NCBI GenBank assembly: GCA_963589425.1
Contig: CAVAKZ010000006.1
Location: 1-64,000, forward strand
Length of the DNA stretch: 64,000 bases
Source of the DNA: CAKRJP01 sp963589425
GTDB lineage: Bacteria; Bacillota; Clostridia; Lachnospirales; Lachnospiraceae
Direction: 5' to 3'
Below, piece by piece: positions 45,196 to 53,824 of the stretch; position 1 is the stretch's first letter, and each line of letters begins with the position of its first letter. The notes below the pieces were generated by a model, which saw only the letters and a program-made list of their open reading frames with translations, was not told the origin of the DNA and searched no databases. Position numbers and translations under genes: made by a program.

Positions 45196-45226
45196 GAACA
45201 CATATAGCATGGAGAGGAAAAAAGCG

Positions 45227-47635
45227 ATGAACGATTATTCGAAGTTAAATAAGGTCAGTTTGGAAATCAGAAAAGAGGTGGAAAAAAGGGAACATTTTCA
45301 TCAGGATATTGAACTGATTTATGTCTTAGACGGTTCTATGACAGTGGAAGTCGGGCAGCAGAAAAGTGAATTAAAGGTAGAGGATGTCTTGGTAATCAAT
45401 GCCAACAAAAAGCATCATCTGATAACTCGGGATAAAAATCTATTATATCTTAGACTGGGTATTGCTTATCCAATTGTCAGTGACATTTTTCAAAGTGTGG
45501 ATATTATTTTTTGGTGTGATTCCTCCAAAGAAAATGATCAAAGATACGATGAGGTTCGTAAGGCCTTGAAAGACTTGCTGGGGAAATATTTAAAGGAGGG
45601 CCAGACAGAGGTCACTTTTGGATATATTTCCCAGTGTTATAAGGTTCTGGAGATTATGGCCTTGCACTTTTTGGTGCAGACCGGTGATAAGGAAAATATT
45701 ACAGATAAGGACCGGTTCGAGGACCGAATTTTGCAGATCAATAATTATATAAGATCCAATTATGCCCAGGACATCAGTTTAAAAGATTTGTCAGAAAAGT
45801 TATTCCTTTCCATTGGATATTTATCAAGATTTTTTAAAAAGAACTACGGAATGAGCTTTGCAGAGTATTTGACCAATATAAGGCTTTATCATGCGGTGGA
45901 GGATTTGCTTTATACCAATGTGCCAATTACCCATGTTGCCTATGAGAATGGATTTACCAACGCTGCGGTATTTAATAAGGCTTTTAAAAAAGCATATGGG
46001 GAGACACCTTCTTCTTTCCGTAAAAAAGCTGTTAGTGAGAAAGAAGAGGCTAAGTCGGAAACTTATGATCCGCAGACCCAGTTACGTGTTTTGAGTATTT
46101 TAAAAGATGGTGTGGAAGAAGAGAAACATTCGGAGGAAGAGATAGAGCACATTGCAGTAAAAGAATCCGTAAAGACAGAGAAGAGACTAAAACCTATATG
46201 GAACAAGGTGATGAATATAGGCCCTGCAAGGGACCTGCTTCGGTCAGAAATCAGAGACCATGTGATCTTGCTGAAAGAAGCATTAAAAATTGAATATGTA
46301 AGGTTTTGGAATATTTTTTCTGATGGCATGCTCCTTAATTTGTCAGAAGGAGAGGATTATAATTTTTCGAGAGTGGATTCCATATTGGACTTTCTGGTGC
46401 AAAATGCTATTAAACCCCATATAGAATTGGGGGCAAAGCCTAGATATATTCAGAAAAGTGTCCAAGTTAGGATTAAAGAAGCAGATGGGATCATCGAAGA
46501 ACTGGACCTTGAGCTTTGGAAGAAGTTTATGGAAGCTTTTATGAAGCATTTGGTTTTAAGATATGGGCAGGAGCAAACAAGTGGGTGGAGAATGGAACTG
46601 TGGTGGGATGAAAGTATTGAGCGTAGCCTGGAGAATAAAAAGAAATATATTCAGAAATTTAATGAGACTTATGGAATTATAAAAAATTATTGTCCGCTTA
46701 TGGAAGTTGGAGGTTATGGGCTTAGAGGAAGCTTTTTGTCGGAGGATGGGCTTTTGGAACTTTGGCAAGAGGAAAAGATAAAGCCTGATTTTCTATCTGT
46801 TATTTTGTATGCATATGTCAGAGGGACAGAAGAAGAAGGGGTATTTTCCAAGCGAAATACCGATACAGAAACTATGAAAAACATGGTATTAGGTCTTCGT
46901 GAACATATGGAAGAGACGGGGATGAAAGATACGAAGCTTTATATAACGGAGTGGAATTTGACGATTTCCGATCGAAATTATTTGAATGATACCTGCTTTA
47001 AGGGAGCCTATATTATAAAAAATTATTTGGATTTTTATGGACTTACCCAGATGGCTGCCTACTACGCAGGAACTGACAGGATGTCAGAGTACTATGATTC
47101 TAATGAACTTTTATTTGGTGGAAGAGGTCTGCTAACAAAAGATGGCATACGGAAGCCGGCATTTTTTGCTTTTGAATTTTTGAACCGCCTGTATTCTTAT
47201 TTTGTAGGAAAAGGAGAAAATTATTTAATATCCGCTAATGGCCATGGATCCTATGGAATTGTATGTCACAATATGCGCAAGTTAAACTATAACTATTATT
47301 TTTCAAAAGAAGATGAACTGGAAAAAGAGCAGATGTGGAAATACATGGAGGATCAAAAGCAGCTGGATTTAAAAATAGAATTGGAGGATTTAGAAGCAGG
47401 GGAATATCAGCTAAAGATTTATAGAATTAATTATTATAATGGAAATGTACTGGGAATATGGGGAGAGATGGGATTTATTAAAGATATGGACAGGGAAGAT
47501 ATAAAATATTTTCGGAGAGTATGTGAACCTAAGATGCTGATTGATAATATTAGTGTTACAGATTCTAAAATTCCCTTACACCTTATATTGGAGCCAAATG
47601 AAATAACGTTTGCGCGGATTAGAAAAATTGGATAA
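45227..47635 (+). CDS. AraC-family regulator fused to a GH39-like domain
   Basis: This 802-residue protein has a cupin-like sensor domain (about 15-95, HFHQDIELIYVLDGSMTVEV), a two-part AraC helix-turn-helix (about 172-270, ISLKDLSEKLFLSIGYLSRF and YETP-like GETPSSFRKK), a charged linker, and a (beta/alpha)8 domain similar to GH39 beta-xylosidases (about 330-720) with a C-terminal beta sandwich. The presumed nucleophile Glu is kept in YITEWN (near 575). The acid/base WNEP motif reads LWWDES (458-463), so catalysis is doubtful. It probably senses a sugar ligand and controls the operon at 47827. GGAGAGG at 45211-45217 fixes the start. Confidence 0.85.
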   Translation: MNDYSKLNKVSLEIRKEVEKREHFHQDIELIYVLDGSMTVEVGQQKSELKVEDVLVINANKKHHLITRDKNLLYLRLGIAYPIVSDIFQSVDIIFWCDSSKENDQRYDEVRKALKDLLGKYLKEGQTEVTFGYISQCYKVLEIMALHFLVQTGDKENITDKDRFEDRILQINNYIRSNYAQDISLKDLSEKLFLSIGYLSRFFKKNYGMSFAEYLTNIRLYHAVEDLLYTNVPITHVAYENGFTNAAVFNKAFKKAYGETPSSFRKKAVSEKEEAKSETYDPQTQLRVLSILKDGVEEEKHSEEEIEHIAVKESVKTEKRLKPIWNKVMNIGPARDLLRSEIRDHVILLKEALKIEYVRFWNIFSDGMLLNLSEGEDYNFSRVDSILDFLVQNAIKPHIELGAKPRYIQKSVQVRIKEADGIIEELDLELWKKFMEAFMKHLVLRYGQEQTSGWRMELWWDESIERSLENKKKYIQKFNETYGIIKNYCPLMEVGGYGLRGSFLSEDGLLELWQEEKIKPDFLSVILYAYVRGTEEEGVFSKRNTDTETMKNMVLGLREHMEETGMKDTKLYITEWNLTISDRNYLNDTCFKGAYIIKNYLDFYGLTQMAAYYAGTDRMSEYYDSNELLFGGRGLLTKDGIRKPAFFAFEFLNRLYSYFVGKGENYLISANGHGSYGIVCHNMRKLNYNYYFSKEDELEKEQMWKYMEDQKQLDLKIELEDLEAGEYQLKIYRINYYNGNVLGIWGEMGFIKDMDREDIKYFRRVCEPKMLIDNISVTDSKIPLHLILEPNEITFARIRKIG

Positions 47636-47650
47636 ATAAATTGAACGCAT

Positions 47651-47699
47651 AAAAAGAGAGGTCAAAATTACACCTATTAATTTTGACCTCTCTTTTTGT
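47651..47699 (+). terminator. Long-stem terminator after the AraC-GH39 gene
   Basis: Two perfect 20-base arms (47651-47670 and 47678-47697) surround a seven-base loop and end in a T tract. The regulator is therefore a separate transcript from the operon that follows. Confidence 0.93.
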
Positions 47700-47826
47700 G
47701 GGAAAATTATCAGGGGAAAAAGTGTCAAAAAAGGAAGGGTAAGAAGTATTGATTCAGGAAGTGAGACTCTCAGAAAAATCATACAATAAGCACATAGAAA
47801 ACGAGTTCGAAAGGAGAGTACAAGAA

Positions 47827-48741
47827 ATGAAACTTGGATTAGTTACTGCAATTTGCGACGGAATGAACTTTGAAGAAGTCGTAGATTTTGCGGCAGAGAA
47901 CGGATTGGAGTGTCTAGAAGTTGCATGCTGGCCCCAGGGAGGTGCACAGAGAAGATATGCAGGTGTAAGCCACATTGACGTTGCAAATCTGACCCAGGAA
48001 AAAGCAGAGGAGATTAAGGCATATTGCCAGAAGAAGGGCGTAGAAATTTCTTCTCTTGCTTATTATCCAAATACCTTAGACCCAGACCTTGAGAAGAGAC
48101 AGACCTATATTGACCATTTGTACAAATTAATGGATGCCTCTGCCATGTTAGGGGTAAACATGATCACCACATTTGTAGGAAGAGATCCTAAAAAGACCGT
48201 ATCTGAAAATCTGGAGATTGTAAAAGAGGTATGGCCTCCCCTTGTAAAATATGCAGAAGAAAAAGGGGTAAAGATCGGTATTGAAAACTGCCCAATGCTA
48301 TTTACAGAGGATGAATGGCCGGGAGGACAAAATCTTATGACCAGTCCTGCAAATTGGAGAAAGGTCTTTGAGATTCTTGATAGCCCTAATTTTGGAATTA
48401 ACTACGACCCATCCCATTTTGTATGGCAGCAGATCGATTATATTAAACCAATCTATGAATTTAAAGACAAAATTTTCCATGTACATTATAAGGACATCAA
48501 GCTCTATGAGGACAAGCTTGCAGATGTAGGAACTATGGCAACACCACTAGAGTACATGTCACCAAAGCTTCCGGGCCTTGGAGATGTAGACTGGGGTAAA
48601 TATGTATCTGCACTTACCGACATCGGATATGACGGATATACCTGCATTGAAGTGGAAGATAAGGCCTTTGAAAAGAGCTTAGATGATGCAAAGAAGGCGG
48701 TTATCTTAAGTACAAAATATCTTAGAAATTTTGTGATCTAA
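47827..48741 (+). CDS. Sugar phosphate isomerase/epimerase-like TIM-barrel protein
   Basis: This 304-residue protein has the xylose-isomerase-like TIM barrel: GLECLEVACWP early, and the four metal ligands in IGIENCP (Glu), NYDPSHF (Asp), FHVHYKD (His) and CIEVED (Glu). Relatives include IolE, tagatose epimerases and enzymes acting on 3-oxo sugars. I start it at ATG 47827, ten bases after AAGGAG; an earlier open segment of 26 codons is not conserved in character. As the first gene of the operon it may isomerise or dehydrate the sugar released by the CGD enzyme, but this is inference. Confidence 0.85.
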   Translation: MKLGLVTAICDGMNFEEVVDFAAENGLECLEVACWPQGGAQRRYAGVSHIDVANLTQEKAEEIKAYCQKKGVEISSLAYYPNTLDPDLEKRQTYIDHLYKLMDASAMLGVNMITTFVGRDPKKTVSENLEIVKEVWPPLVKYAEEKGVKIGIENCPMLFTEDEWPGGQNLMTSPANWRKVFEILDSPNFGINYDPSHFVWQQIDYIKPIYEFKDKIFHVHYKDIKLYEDKLADVGTMATPLEYMSPKLPGLGDVDWGKYVSALTDIGYDGYTCIEVEDKAFEKSLDDAKKAVILSTKYLRNFVI

Positions 48742-48758
48742 AAGAGAGGAAGAAAGCT

Positions 48759-49805
48759 ATGAAGATAAAACTTGGTATTATCGGCTTCGGTGGAATGGGA
48801 AAATGGCATGCGCAGAACGCCCCAAGAGCCGGAGTAGAAATTGCAGCAGTATGTGATATTGAAGAAGTAAAGCAAAAAGAAGCTCTTGAGATGGGATACA
48901 AGCTTTACAAGTCAGCAGATGAACTTTTGGCAGACCCTGAAGTAAATACTGTAATTCTTACCGTGCCGAATTATTTACATAAGGAAATGTGCATTAAGGC
49001 AGCAAAAGCCGGAAAAAATGTTATTACAGAAAAACCTGCAGCATTAAATGTCCAGGAATTAGATGAGATGGAAGCTGCCTGCAAGGAAGCTGGAGTTTTC
49101 TTTACTTCTCACCAGAACCGTCGCTGGGACAGGGACATGTTGATCGTAAAGAAAGCCTATGATGAAGGCCTTCTTGGAAATATCTTTACTATCGAATCCA
49201 AATTACATTCCGGAAACGGATATATGCATGAATGGCATTTGTATAAAAAATATGGCGGAGGCATGATTTACGACTGGGGAGTTCATTTGATTGATCAGAT
49301 CCTCTTTATGATGCCGGAGGCAAAAGTGAAATCTGTTTTTGCAGATATTAAGAATGTACTTCATGAAGAAGTAGATGATTATTTCAAGATTATCCTGAAG
49401 TTGGATAATGGTATCACTGCCCACATCGAGTTGTCTACTTACATCTTAAAGTACCAGCCAAGATGGCTTGCAGCAGGTGATAAGGGAACCATGATTGTTG
49501 AAGACTTTGGATGCCATGGAAGTATTTATCGTACTGGAAAGCTTCTTGAGAAACTTCCGCCACAGATTACAGAGACAGAGGCAGGACCAACCAGACAGTT
49601 TGCTCCGGTACCGCCGGGAGGAATTGTGGAGGAAGCCCTTCCGGAAGTTGAAACAGATTGGGTAGATTTCTATCGAAATGTAGATGATGTATTAAACGGA
49701 AGAGCAGAATCAAGAATCAAGATTCCTGAGGTAAGAAGAGTTCTTTCTGTTATGGAAGCCGCATGGAAATCAGCAGCAAGCGGAGAAGCAGTTTTGTTTG
49801 AATAA
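48759..49805 (+). CDS. Gfo/Idh/MocA-family oxidoreductase (first copy)
   Basis: This 348-residue NAD(P)-dependent dehydrogenase has the Rossmann motif GIIGFGGMGKWHA, the substrate Lys in VITEKPAA and the catalytic Asp/His in IYDWGVHLIDQ. Proteins of this family in C-glycoside clusters (for example DgpA) oxidise the C3 hydroxyl of the sugar. It is 18 bases after the TIM-barrel gene with GAGAGGA as RBS. Whether this copy or the next one makes the 3-oxo glycoside cannot be told; one may reduce the released oxo sugar. Confidence 0.88.
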   Translation: MKIKLGIIGFGGMGKWHAQNAPRAGVEIAAVCDIEEVKQKEALEMGYKLYKSADELLADPEVNTVILTVPNYLHKEMCIKAAKAGKNVITEKPAALNVQELDEMEAACKEAGVFFTSHQNRRWDRDMLIVKKAYDEGLLGNIFTIESKLHSGNGYMHEWHLYKKYGGGMIYDWGVHLIDQILFMMPEAKVKSVFADIKNVLHEEVDDYFKIILKLDNGITAHIELSTYILKYQPRWLAAGDKGTMIVEDFGCHGSIYRTGKLLEKLPPQITETEAGPTRQFAPVPPGGIVEEALPEVETDWVDFYRNVDDVLNGRAESRIKIPEVRRVLSVMEAAWKSAASGEAVLFE

Positions 49806-49850
49806 GACAGAATAAGATAAAGAAAATTATTTATAAGGAGGAAATATAAA

Positions 49851-50954
49851 ATGAAGAAGTTGAAAGTTGCAGTAATCGGTTGTGGAGGTATCGCTAATCA
49901 GAAGCATTTTCCGGCATTGAAAAACAACGCAGATATGAATGAGATCGTGGCATTCTGTGATGTGATCGAGGAAAGAGCCCAGAAAGCTGCGAAAGAATTC
50001 GGAACAGCAGATGCAAAGGTCTACACAGATTATAAGGAGCTTTTGAAGGACGAGAGTATCGAGGTTGTACATATCTGTACTCCGAACGTATCCCACAGTG
50101 AGATTGCTATCGCAGCATTTGAGGCTAAGAAAAATGTATATTGTGAAAAGCCAATGTCTCATAGCACAGAGGAAGCAGAGAAGATGGTAGAGGCATGGAA
50201 GAAGTCAGGAATGCAGTTTACCGTTGGATATCAGAATCGTTTCCGACCGGAGGTGCAGAATCTTCATGCGGCTTGTGAGAAGGGTGAGCTTGGAGATATC
50301 TATTATGGAAAAGCCCATGCAGTACGTAGAAGAGGGGTTCCTACATGGGGAGTATTTATGGATAAGGCAGCCCAGGGTGGTGGTCCCCTTATTGATATCG
50401 GAACTCACGCTTTAGACATTACCCTTTGGTGTATGAACAACTATGATATTGACAGCGTTACCGGATCTGTATTCTACAAATTAGGAGGATTACAGCAGGC
50501 AACAGAAGGAAACTTGTTTGGACCATGGGATCCAAAAACCTATGAAGTAGAAGATTCTGCTATGGGATTTGTTAAGATGAAAAATGGTGCAACCATTAAC
50601 TTGGAGGCAAGTTGGGCTTTGAATATCCTGGAATCTAGAGAGGCATCTACAACCCTTTGCGGAACAGAAGCAGGGGCAGAGATTCATTCCGGAATGAGCT
50701 ATTCTAAGAACGAATTGATCTACAACAGAGGAAGAAATAACCAGTTAATGGAAGAGACCCTTTCACCGGTAGGAGGCGTTGCTTACTTTGGCGGCGGCGG
50801 TGGAGAAGAAGGAACCATCGACTGCAAGCAGTGGTTAAATGCAGTGGCAACCGGAACCGAGCCTCTTGTAAAACCAGAAGAAGCTTTAGCTGTTACAAAG
50901 ATTCTGGATGCAATCTATAAATCAGCAAGAGAAAACAAGGAGATCAAGTTTTAA
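49851..50954 (+). CDS. Gfo/Idh/MocA-family oxidoreductase (second copy), DgpA candidate
   Basis: This 367-residue dehydrogenase has VIGCGGIANQKHFPAL at the nucleotide site, VYCEKPMSHS, and LIDIGTHALDI. A segment RRRGVPTWGVFMDK lines the substrate pocket in relatives. It is clearly distinct from the preceding copy, so it is not a recent duplication. AAGGAGG precedes the ATG. It lies just before the beta-like and alpha-like subunits, where the 3-OH-oxidising enzyme would be expected. Confidence 0.88.
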   Translation: MKKLKVAVIGCGGIANQKHFPALKNNADMNEIVAFCDVIEERAQKAAKEFGTADAKVYTDYKELLKDESIEVVHICTPNVSHSEIAIAAFEAKKNVYCEKPMSHSTEEAEKMVEAWKKSGMQFTVGYQNRFRPEVQNLHAACEKGELGDIYYGKAHAVRRRGVPTWGVFMDKAAQGGGPLIDIGTHALDITLWCMNNYDIDSVTGSVFYKLGGLQQATEGNLFGPWDPKTYEVEDSAMGFVKMKNGATINLEASWALNILESREASTTLCGTEAGAEIHSGMSYSKNELIYNRGRNNQLMEETLSPVGGVAYFGGGGGEEGTIDCKQWLNAVATGTEPLVKPEEALAVTKILDAIYKSARENKEIKF

Positions 50955-50986
50955 GGGTGAATATTAGAATATAGGAGACAAAAGAT

Positions 50987-51418
50987 ATGGCTTTTGCAAT
51001 GAGAATTAATTTTGTAGATGTAGTATGCGATGACAGCATGAAAAATATATTTGCAAATGGAAAAAAAGTAGGTTATCAGTTCGACATTCGATTAAGTTAT
51101 TATAGGGGACATTTCCTTTCTGTTATTGATGAATTTGGAGTAAAAGTCGATGGCAAAGAGGTTCCTACTGAGGATATTAAGTTCTGTTTACATGGAAAAG
51201 AGTTTGGTGTAGCCCAGCTGCATGACCTGGTATCTGAGTTTTGGCAGATCACAGAGCCGGCGACGATTAAGATTTTTAAAGATGGCGGAATCCCTGCAGG
51301 AGACCATGATGTGGATGTAACCTTAATGTTCCACTCTCCATATATGCCAATCAGCGATACCGCATATATGCCGATTGATGGATGTGGAAGCAAAAAGCTT
51401 ACATTAGCAGAGTTTTAA
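50987..51418 (+). CDS. C-glycoside deglycosidase beta-subunit-like protein (DUF6379)
   Basis: This 143-residue protein has no signal peptide or membrane segment and is rich in beta strands. Its core pattern is FDIRLSYYRGHFLSVIDEF, VKVDGKEVP, FCLHGKEF, and GGIPAGDHDVDVTLMF. It matches my knowledge of the DUF6379 family, to which the small beta subunits DgpB, DfgB and CarC belong. In those enzymes the beta subunit wraps the TIM-barrel alpha subunit and is needed for C-C bond cleavage. The alpha-like gene starts 15 bases later. The call rests on family pattern and neighbourhood. Confidence 0.78.
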   Translation: MAFAMRINFVDVVCDDSMKNIFANGKKVGYQFDIRLSYYRGHFLSVIDEFGVKVDGKEVPTEDIKFCLHGKEFGVAQLHDLVSEFWQITEPATIKIFKDGGIPAGDHDVDVTLMFHSPYMPISDTAYMPIDGCGSKKLTLAEF

Positions 51419-51433
51419 GGAGGTCACATAATA

Positions 51434-52411
51434 ATGAGCAATATTAAATTAGGAATTACATTATACTGTTTTACACAGGAATACTGCCGTGGCGAGATGA
51501 CTCTGGAAGACTGCATCCGCAAGGCAAAAGAAATTGGTTCAGAAGGATATGAGATTGTTGCAACACAGATGGTTCCGTCATATCCTTATGTAAGTGATAA
51601 ATTTTTAGGCGAGATTAAAGCAATGTCAGAATATTATGATATTGCACCGATTTGCTACTCTGCAAATATGGACCGTGGTATGAGAGGAGACCGTAATCTT
51701 ACCGAAGATGAGATGCTTCAGATGGCCATTAATGATGTAAAAAGTGCCAATAAAATGGGATGCAAGGTTATGAGAGAGCAGTACCTTTTAAGCCCGGAGG
51801 CCTTGGTAAAACTTGCTCCATATGCAGAGGCATATGATGTAAAAGTAGGTATTGAAATTCACAATCCGGAGACACCAAATACTCCGATTATGAGAGAATA
51901 TCTGAGCAAGATTCAGGAATCCGGATCAAAATATATCGGATTTGTACCTGACTTTGGCTTGTTTGCAACAGCTCCAAATAAACCCCACTGGGATAATGCA
52001 TTGGCTCAGGGAGTACCGGTAGAGATCCTTGAGAAGGCAAAGGAAATGCGTTTGAACGATGTGCCCCAGGAAGAGGCAATGAAGAAACTGGCAGAGGCAG
52101 GGGCAACGGGACCGGCATTTGCAGCACTTCAAGGAATGTATGGATTTGTACAGTTTAGAAAAGATTGTAAGGCAGAGCTTGAGGGATTAAAAGAAATTAT
52201 GCCATATTGCTTCCATATGCATGGAAAATGCCACTATGTAAGTGAGGACTTAAGAGAAGCAAGTATCCCATATAATGAGATTATGCCGGTGATTCAAAAT
52301 TCAGACTTTGACGGATATATTGTAACGGAATATGAAGATCATGATTCAGGCAATGCAGAAGTGATGACTCGCAGACATGTTGCTATGATGAAGAAACTGC
52401 TGGGTAGATAA
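51434..52411 (+). CDS. C-glycoside deglycosidase alpha-subunit-like TIM-barrel protein
   Basis: This 325-residue TIM-barrel protein has metal-ligand candidates in VGIEIHNP (Glu), FVPDFG (Asp), CFHMHGKCHYV (His) and VTEYEDHD (Glu). That is the Mn2+ site of the xylose-isomerase-like superfamily and of DgpC, DfgA and CarB. The insert between LFATAPNKPHWDNAL and PAFAALQGMYGF is longer than in ordinary epimerases. Known CGD alpha subunits catalyse beta-elimination of a 3-oxo C-glycoside, freeing the aglycone. AAGGAGG precedes the start, immediately after the beta-like gene. Confidence 0.78.
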   Translation: MSNIKLGITLYCFTQEYCRGEMTLEDCIRKAKEIGSEGYEIVATQMVPSYPYVSDKFLGEIKAMSEYYDIAPICYSANMDRGMRGDRNLTEDEMLQMAINDVKSANKMGCKVMREQYLLSPEALVKLAPYAEAYDVKVGIEIHNPETPNTPIMREYLSKIQESGSKYIGFVPDFGLFATAPNKPHWDNALAQGVPVEILEKAKEMRLNDVPQEEAMKKLAEAGATGPAFAALQGMYGFVQFRKDCKAELEGLKEIMPYCFHMHGKCHYVSEDLREASIPYNEIMPVIQNSDFDGYIVTEYEDHDSGNAEVMTRRHVAMMKKLLGR

Positions 52412-52438
52412 CCCCCGGCAGTTATGGAGGATAAGAGA

Positions 52439-53806
52439 ATGGGTAGTTCGGGAAATAGATTATCGAAAAAGACATTGTTTGCGTATGGATGTGGAGATTT
52501 TGCCAGTAACCTATGCTGGACATTTGTAGGAAGTTACTTAAGTGTATTCTATACAGATGTTGTTGGTATGGCACCTGCAATTGCATCCATGATCATGTTA
52601 ATTGCTAAAATTTGGGATGGAGTCAACGATCCTATGTTTGGTATGATCGCAGAGAGAACCAATAGTAAAAAAGGTCGTTTCCGCCCCTATATCTTCTATG
52701 GTGCTCCTTTCCTTGCACTGTTTTCAGTGCTGACATTTACCACTTTTGGAAAGGGCACTGCAGCAGTAGGCTGGGCTGCATTTTCCTACATTGGCTGTGG
52801 AATGTTATATACTGTTGTAAATCTTTCTTATGGTTCGCTATCAACAGTTATGACCACCAACCCAGAAGATATTGCACAGCTTAATAGTTACCGTATGATG
52901 GGAACGAATATCAGTTCTGTATTGTTAAATGCAATCACCGCTCCAATGCTTGCAGCCTTCTCTGCCGGCAGTCAAGGATATACAGCAAAAAGTTATACTA
53001 TCGTAGCTATTATATTTGCAGTTTGTTCCATTCCTATTTTTTATTTTGTATATGCAAACTGTAAAGAAACCATTAAGCCTCAGGTATCAGAGACGAGAAT
53101 TCCTGTTTCCAAGAGTTTGAAATCTGTGCTTGGAAATGGCCCACTTATGCTATTATTTTTAATTCAGCTGCTTGCTATGACGGCATTCTTTGGACGTATG
53201 GGAGTTGTAATCTACTACTTAATGTATGATGTGCAGAGAATGGATCTGATTGCAGTATTTATGTCATTGCCATCCCTTATGACTGTTATCGGAATTTTAG
53301 TTACAAAGAATCATATGGTATCTTTTGGGAAGAAAAAGATGGCGGCCATGGGTTATATTGGAGCTGGAATTTCCTTGATTTTAATTTATTTTGTAGGAAA
53401 TACAATGGGTTACAGTAATATTCCTTTATTGATTGTCTTACATGCATGTTACGGATTCTTCTGCTTCTCCTTCCCGATTCCTATGGCAATGGTACCGGAT
53501 GCAATTAGCTATGAAGAAGATCGCCACGGAGTACGGGCAGATGGAGTATCTTATGCAACTGTATCCTTGTCTACAAAATTCGGAAGCGCTTTTGGTGTAT
53601 CCGGAGCCTTACTTGTTATGGCAGCCTTTGGCTATGTGGCAAATGCACAGCAGACAGCATCTGCAGCTCATGGAATTAACCTTACGGTTAATCTGATTTT
53701 TGGAATTATGTTCCTGCTATGTTTGATTCCTTTGTATTTCTACCCATTAGATGAGAAGAGAAGTGCAGAGATTCGTGCTAGATTAGATGAAAAGGCAGGA
53801 TTGTAA
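52439..53806 (+). CDS. GPH-family sugar/cation symporter (MelB type)
   Basis: This 455-residue protein has about twelve transmembrane segments and the MelB signature in the first loop (WDGVNDPMFGMIAERTNSKKG and RFRPYI). The family imports glycosides, pentosides and hexuronides with Na+ or H+. I start it at the ATG at 52439, eight bases after GGAGG (52426-52430); the ATG at 52424 lies upstream of that site with no RBS. It is placed to import the glycoside substrate of this operon. Confidence 0.9.
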   Translation: MGSSGNRLSKKTLFAYGCGDFASNLCWTFVGSYLSVFYTDVVGMAPAIASMIMLIAKIWDGVNDPMFGMIAERTNSKKGRFRPYIFYGAPFLALFSVLTFTTFGKGTAAVGWAAFSYIGCGMLYTVVNLSYGSLSTVMTTNPEDIAQLNSYRMMGTNISSVLLNAITAPMLAAFSAGSQGYTAKSYTIVAIIFAVCSIPIFYFVYANCKETIKPQVSETRIPVSKSLKSVLGNGPLMLLFLIQLLAMTAFFGRMGVVIYYLMYDVQRMDLIAVFMSLPSLMTVIGILVTKNHMVSFGKKKMAAMGYIGAGISLILIYFVGNTMGYSNIPLLIVLHACYGFFCFSFPIPMAMVPDAISYEEDRHGVRADGVSYATVSLSTKFGSAFGVSGALLVMAAFGYVANAQQTASAAHGINLTVNLIFGIMFLLCLIPLYFYPLDEKRSAEIRARLDEKAGL

Positions 53807-53824
53807 AAGGAGAAATTCGTAAAA

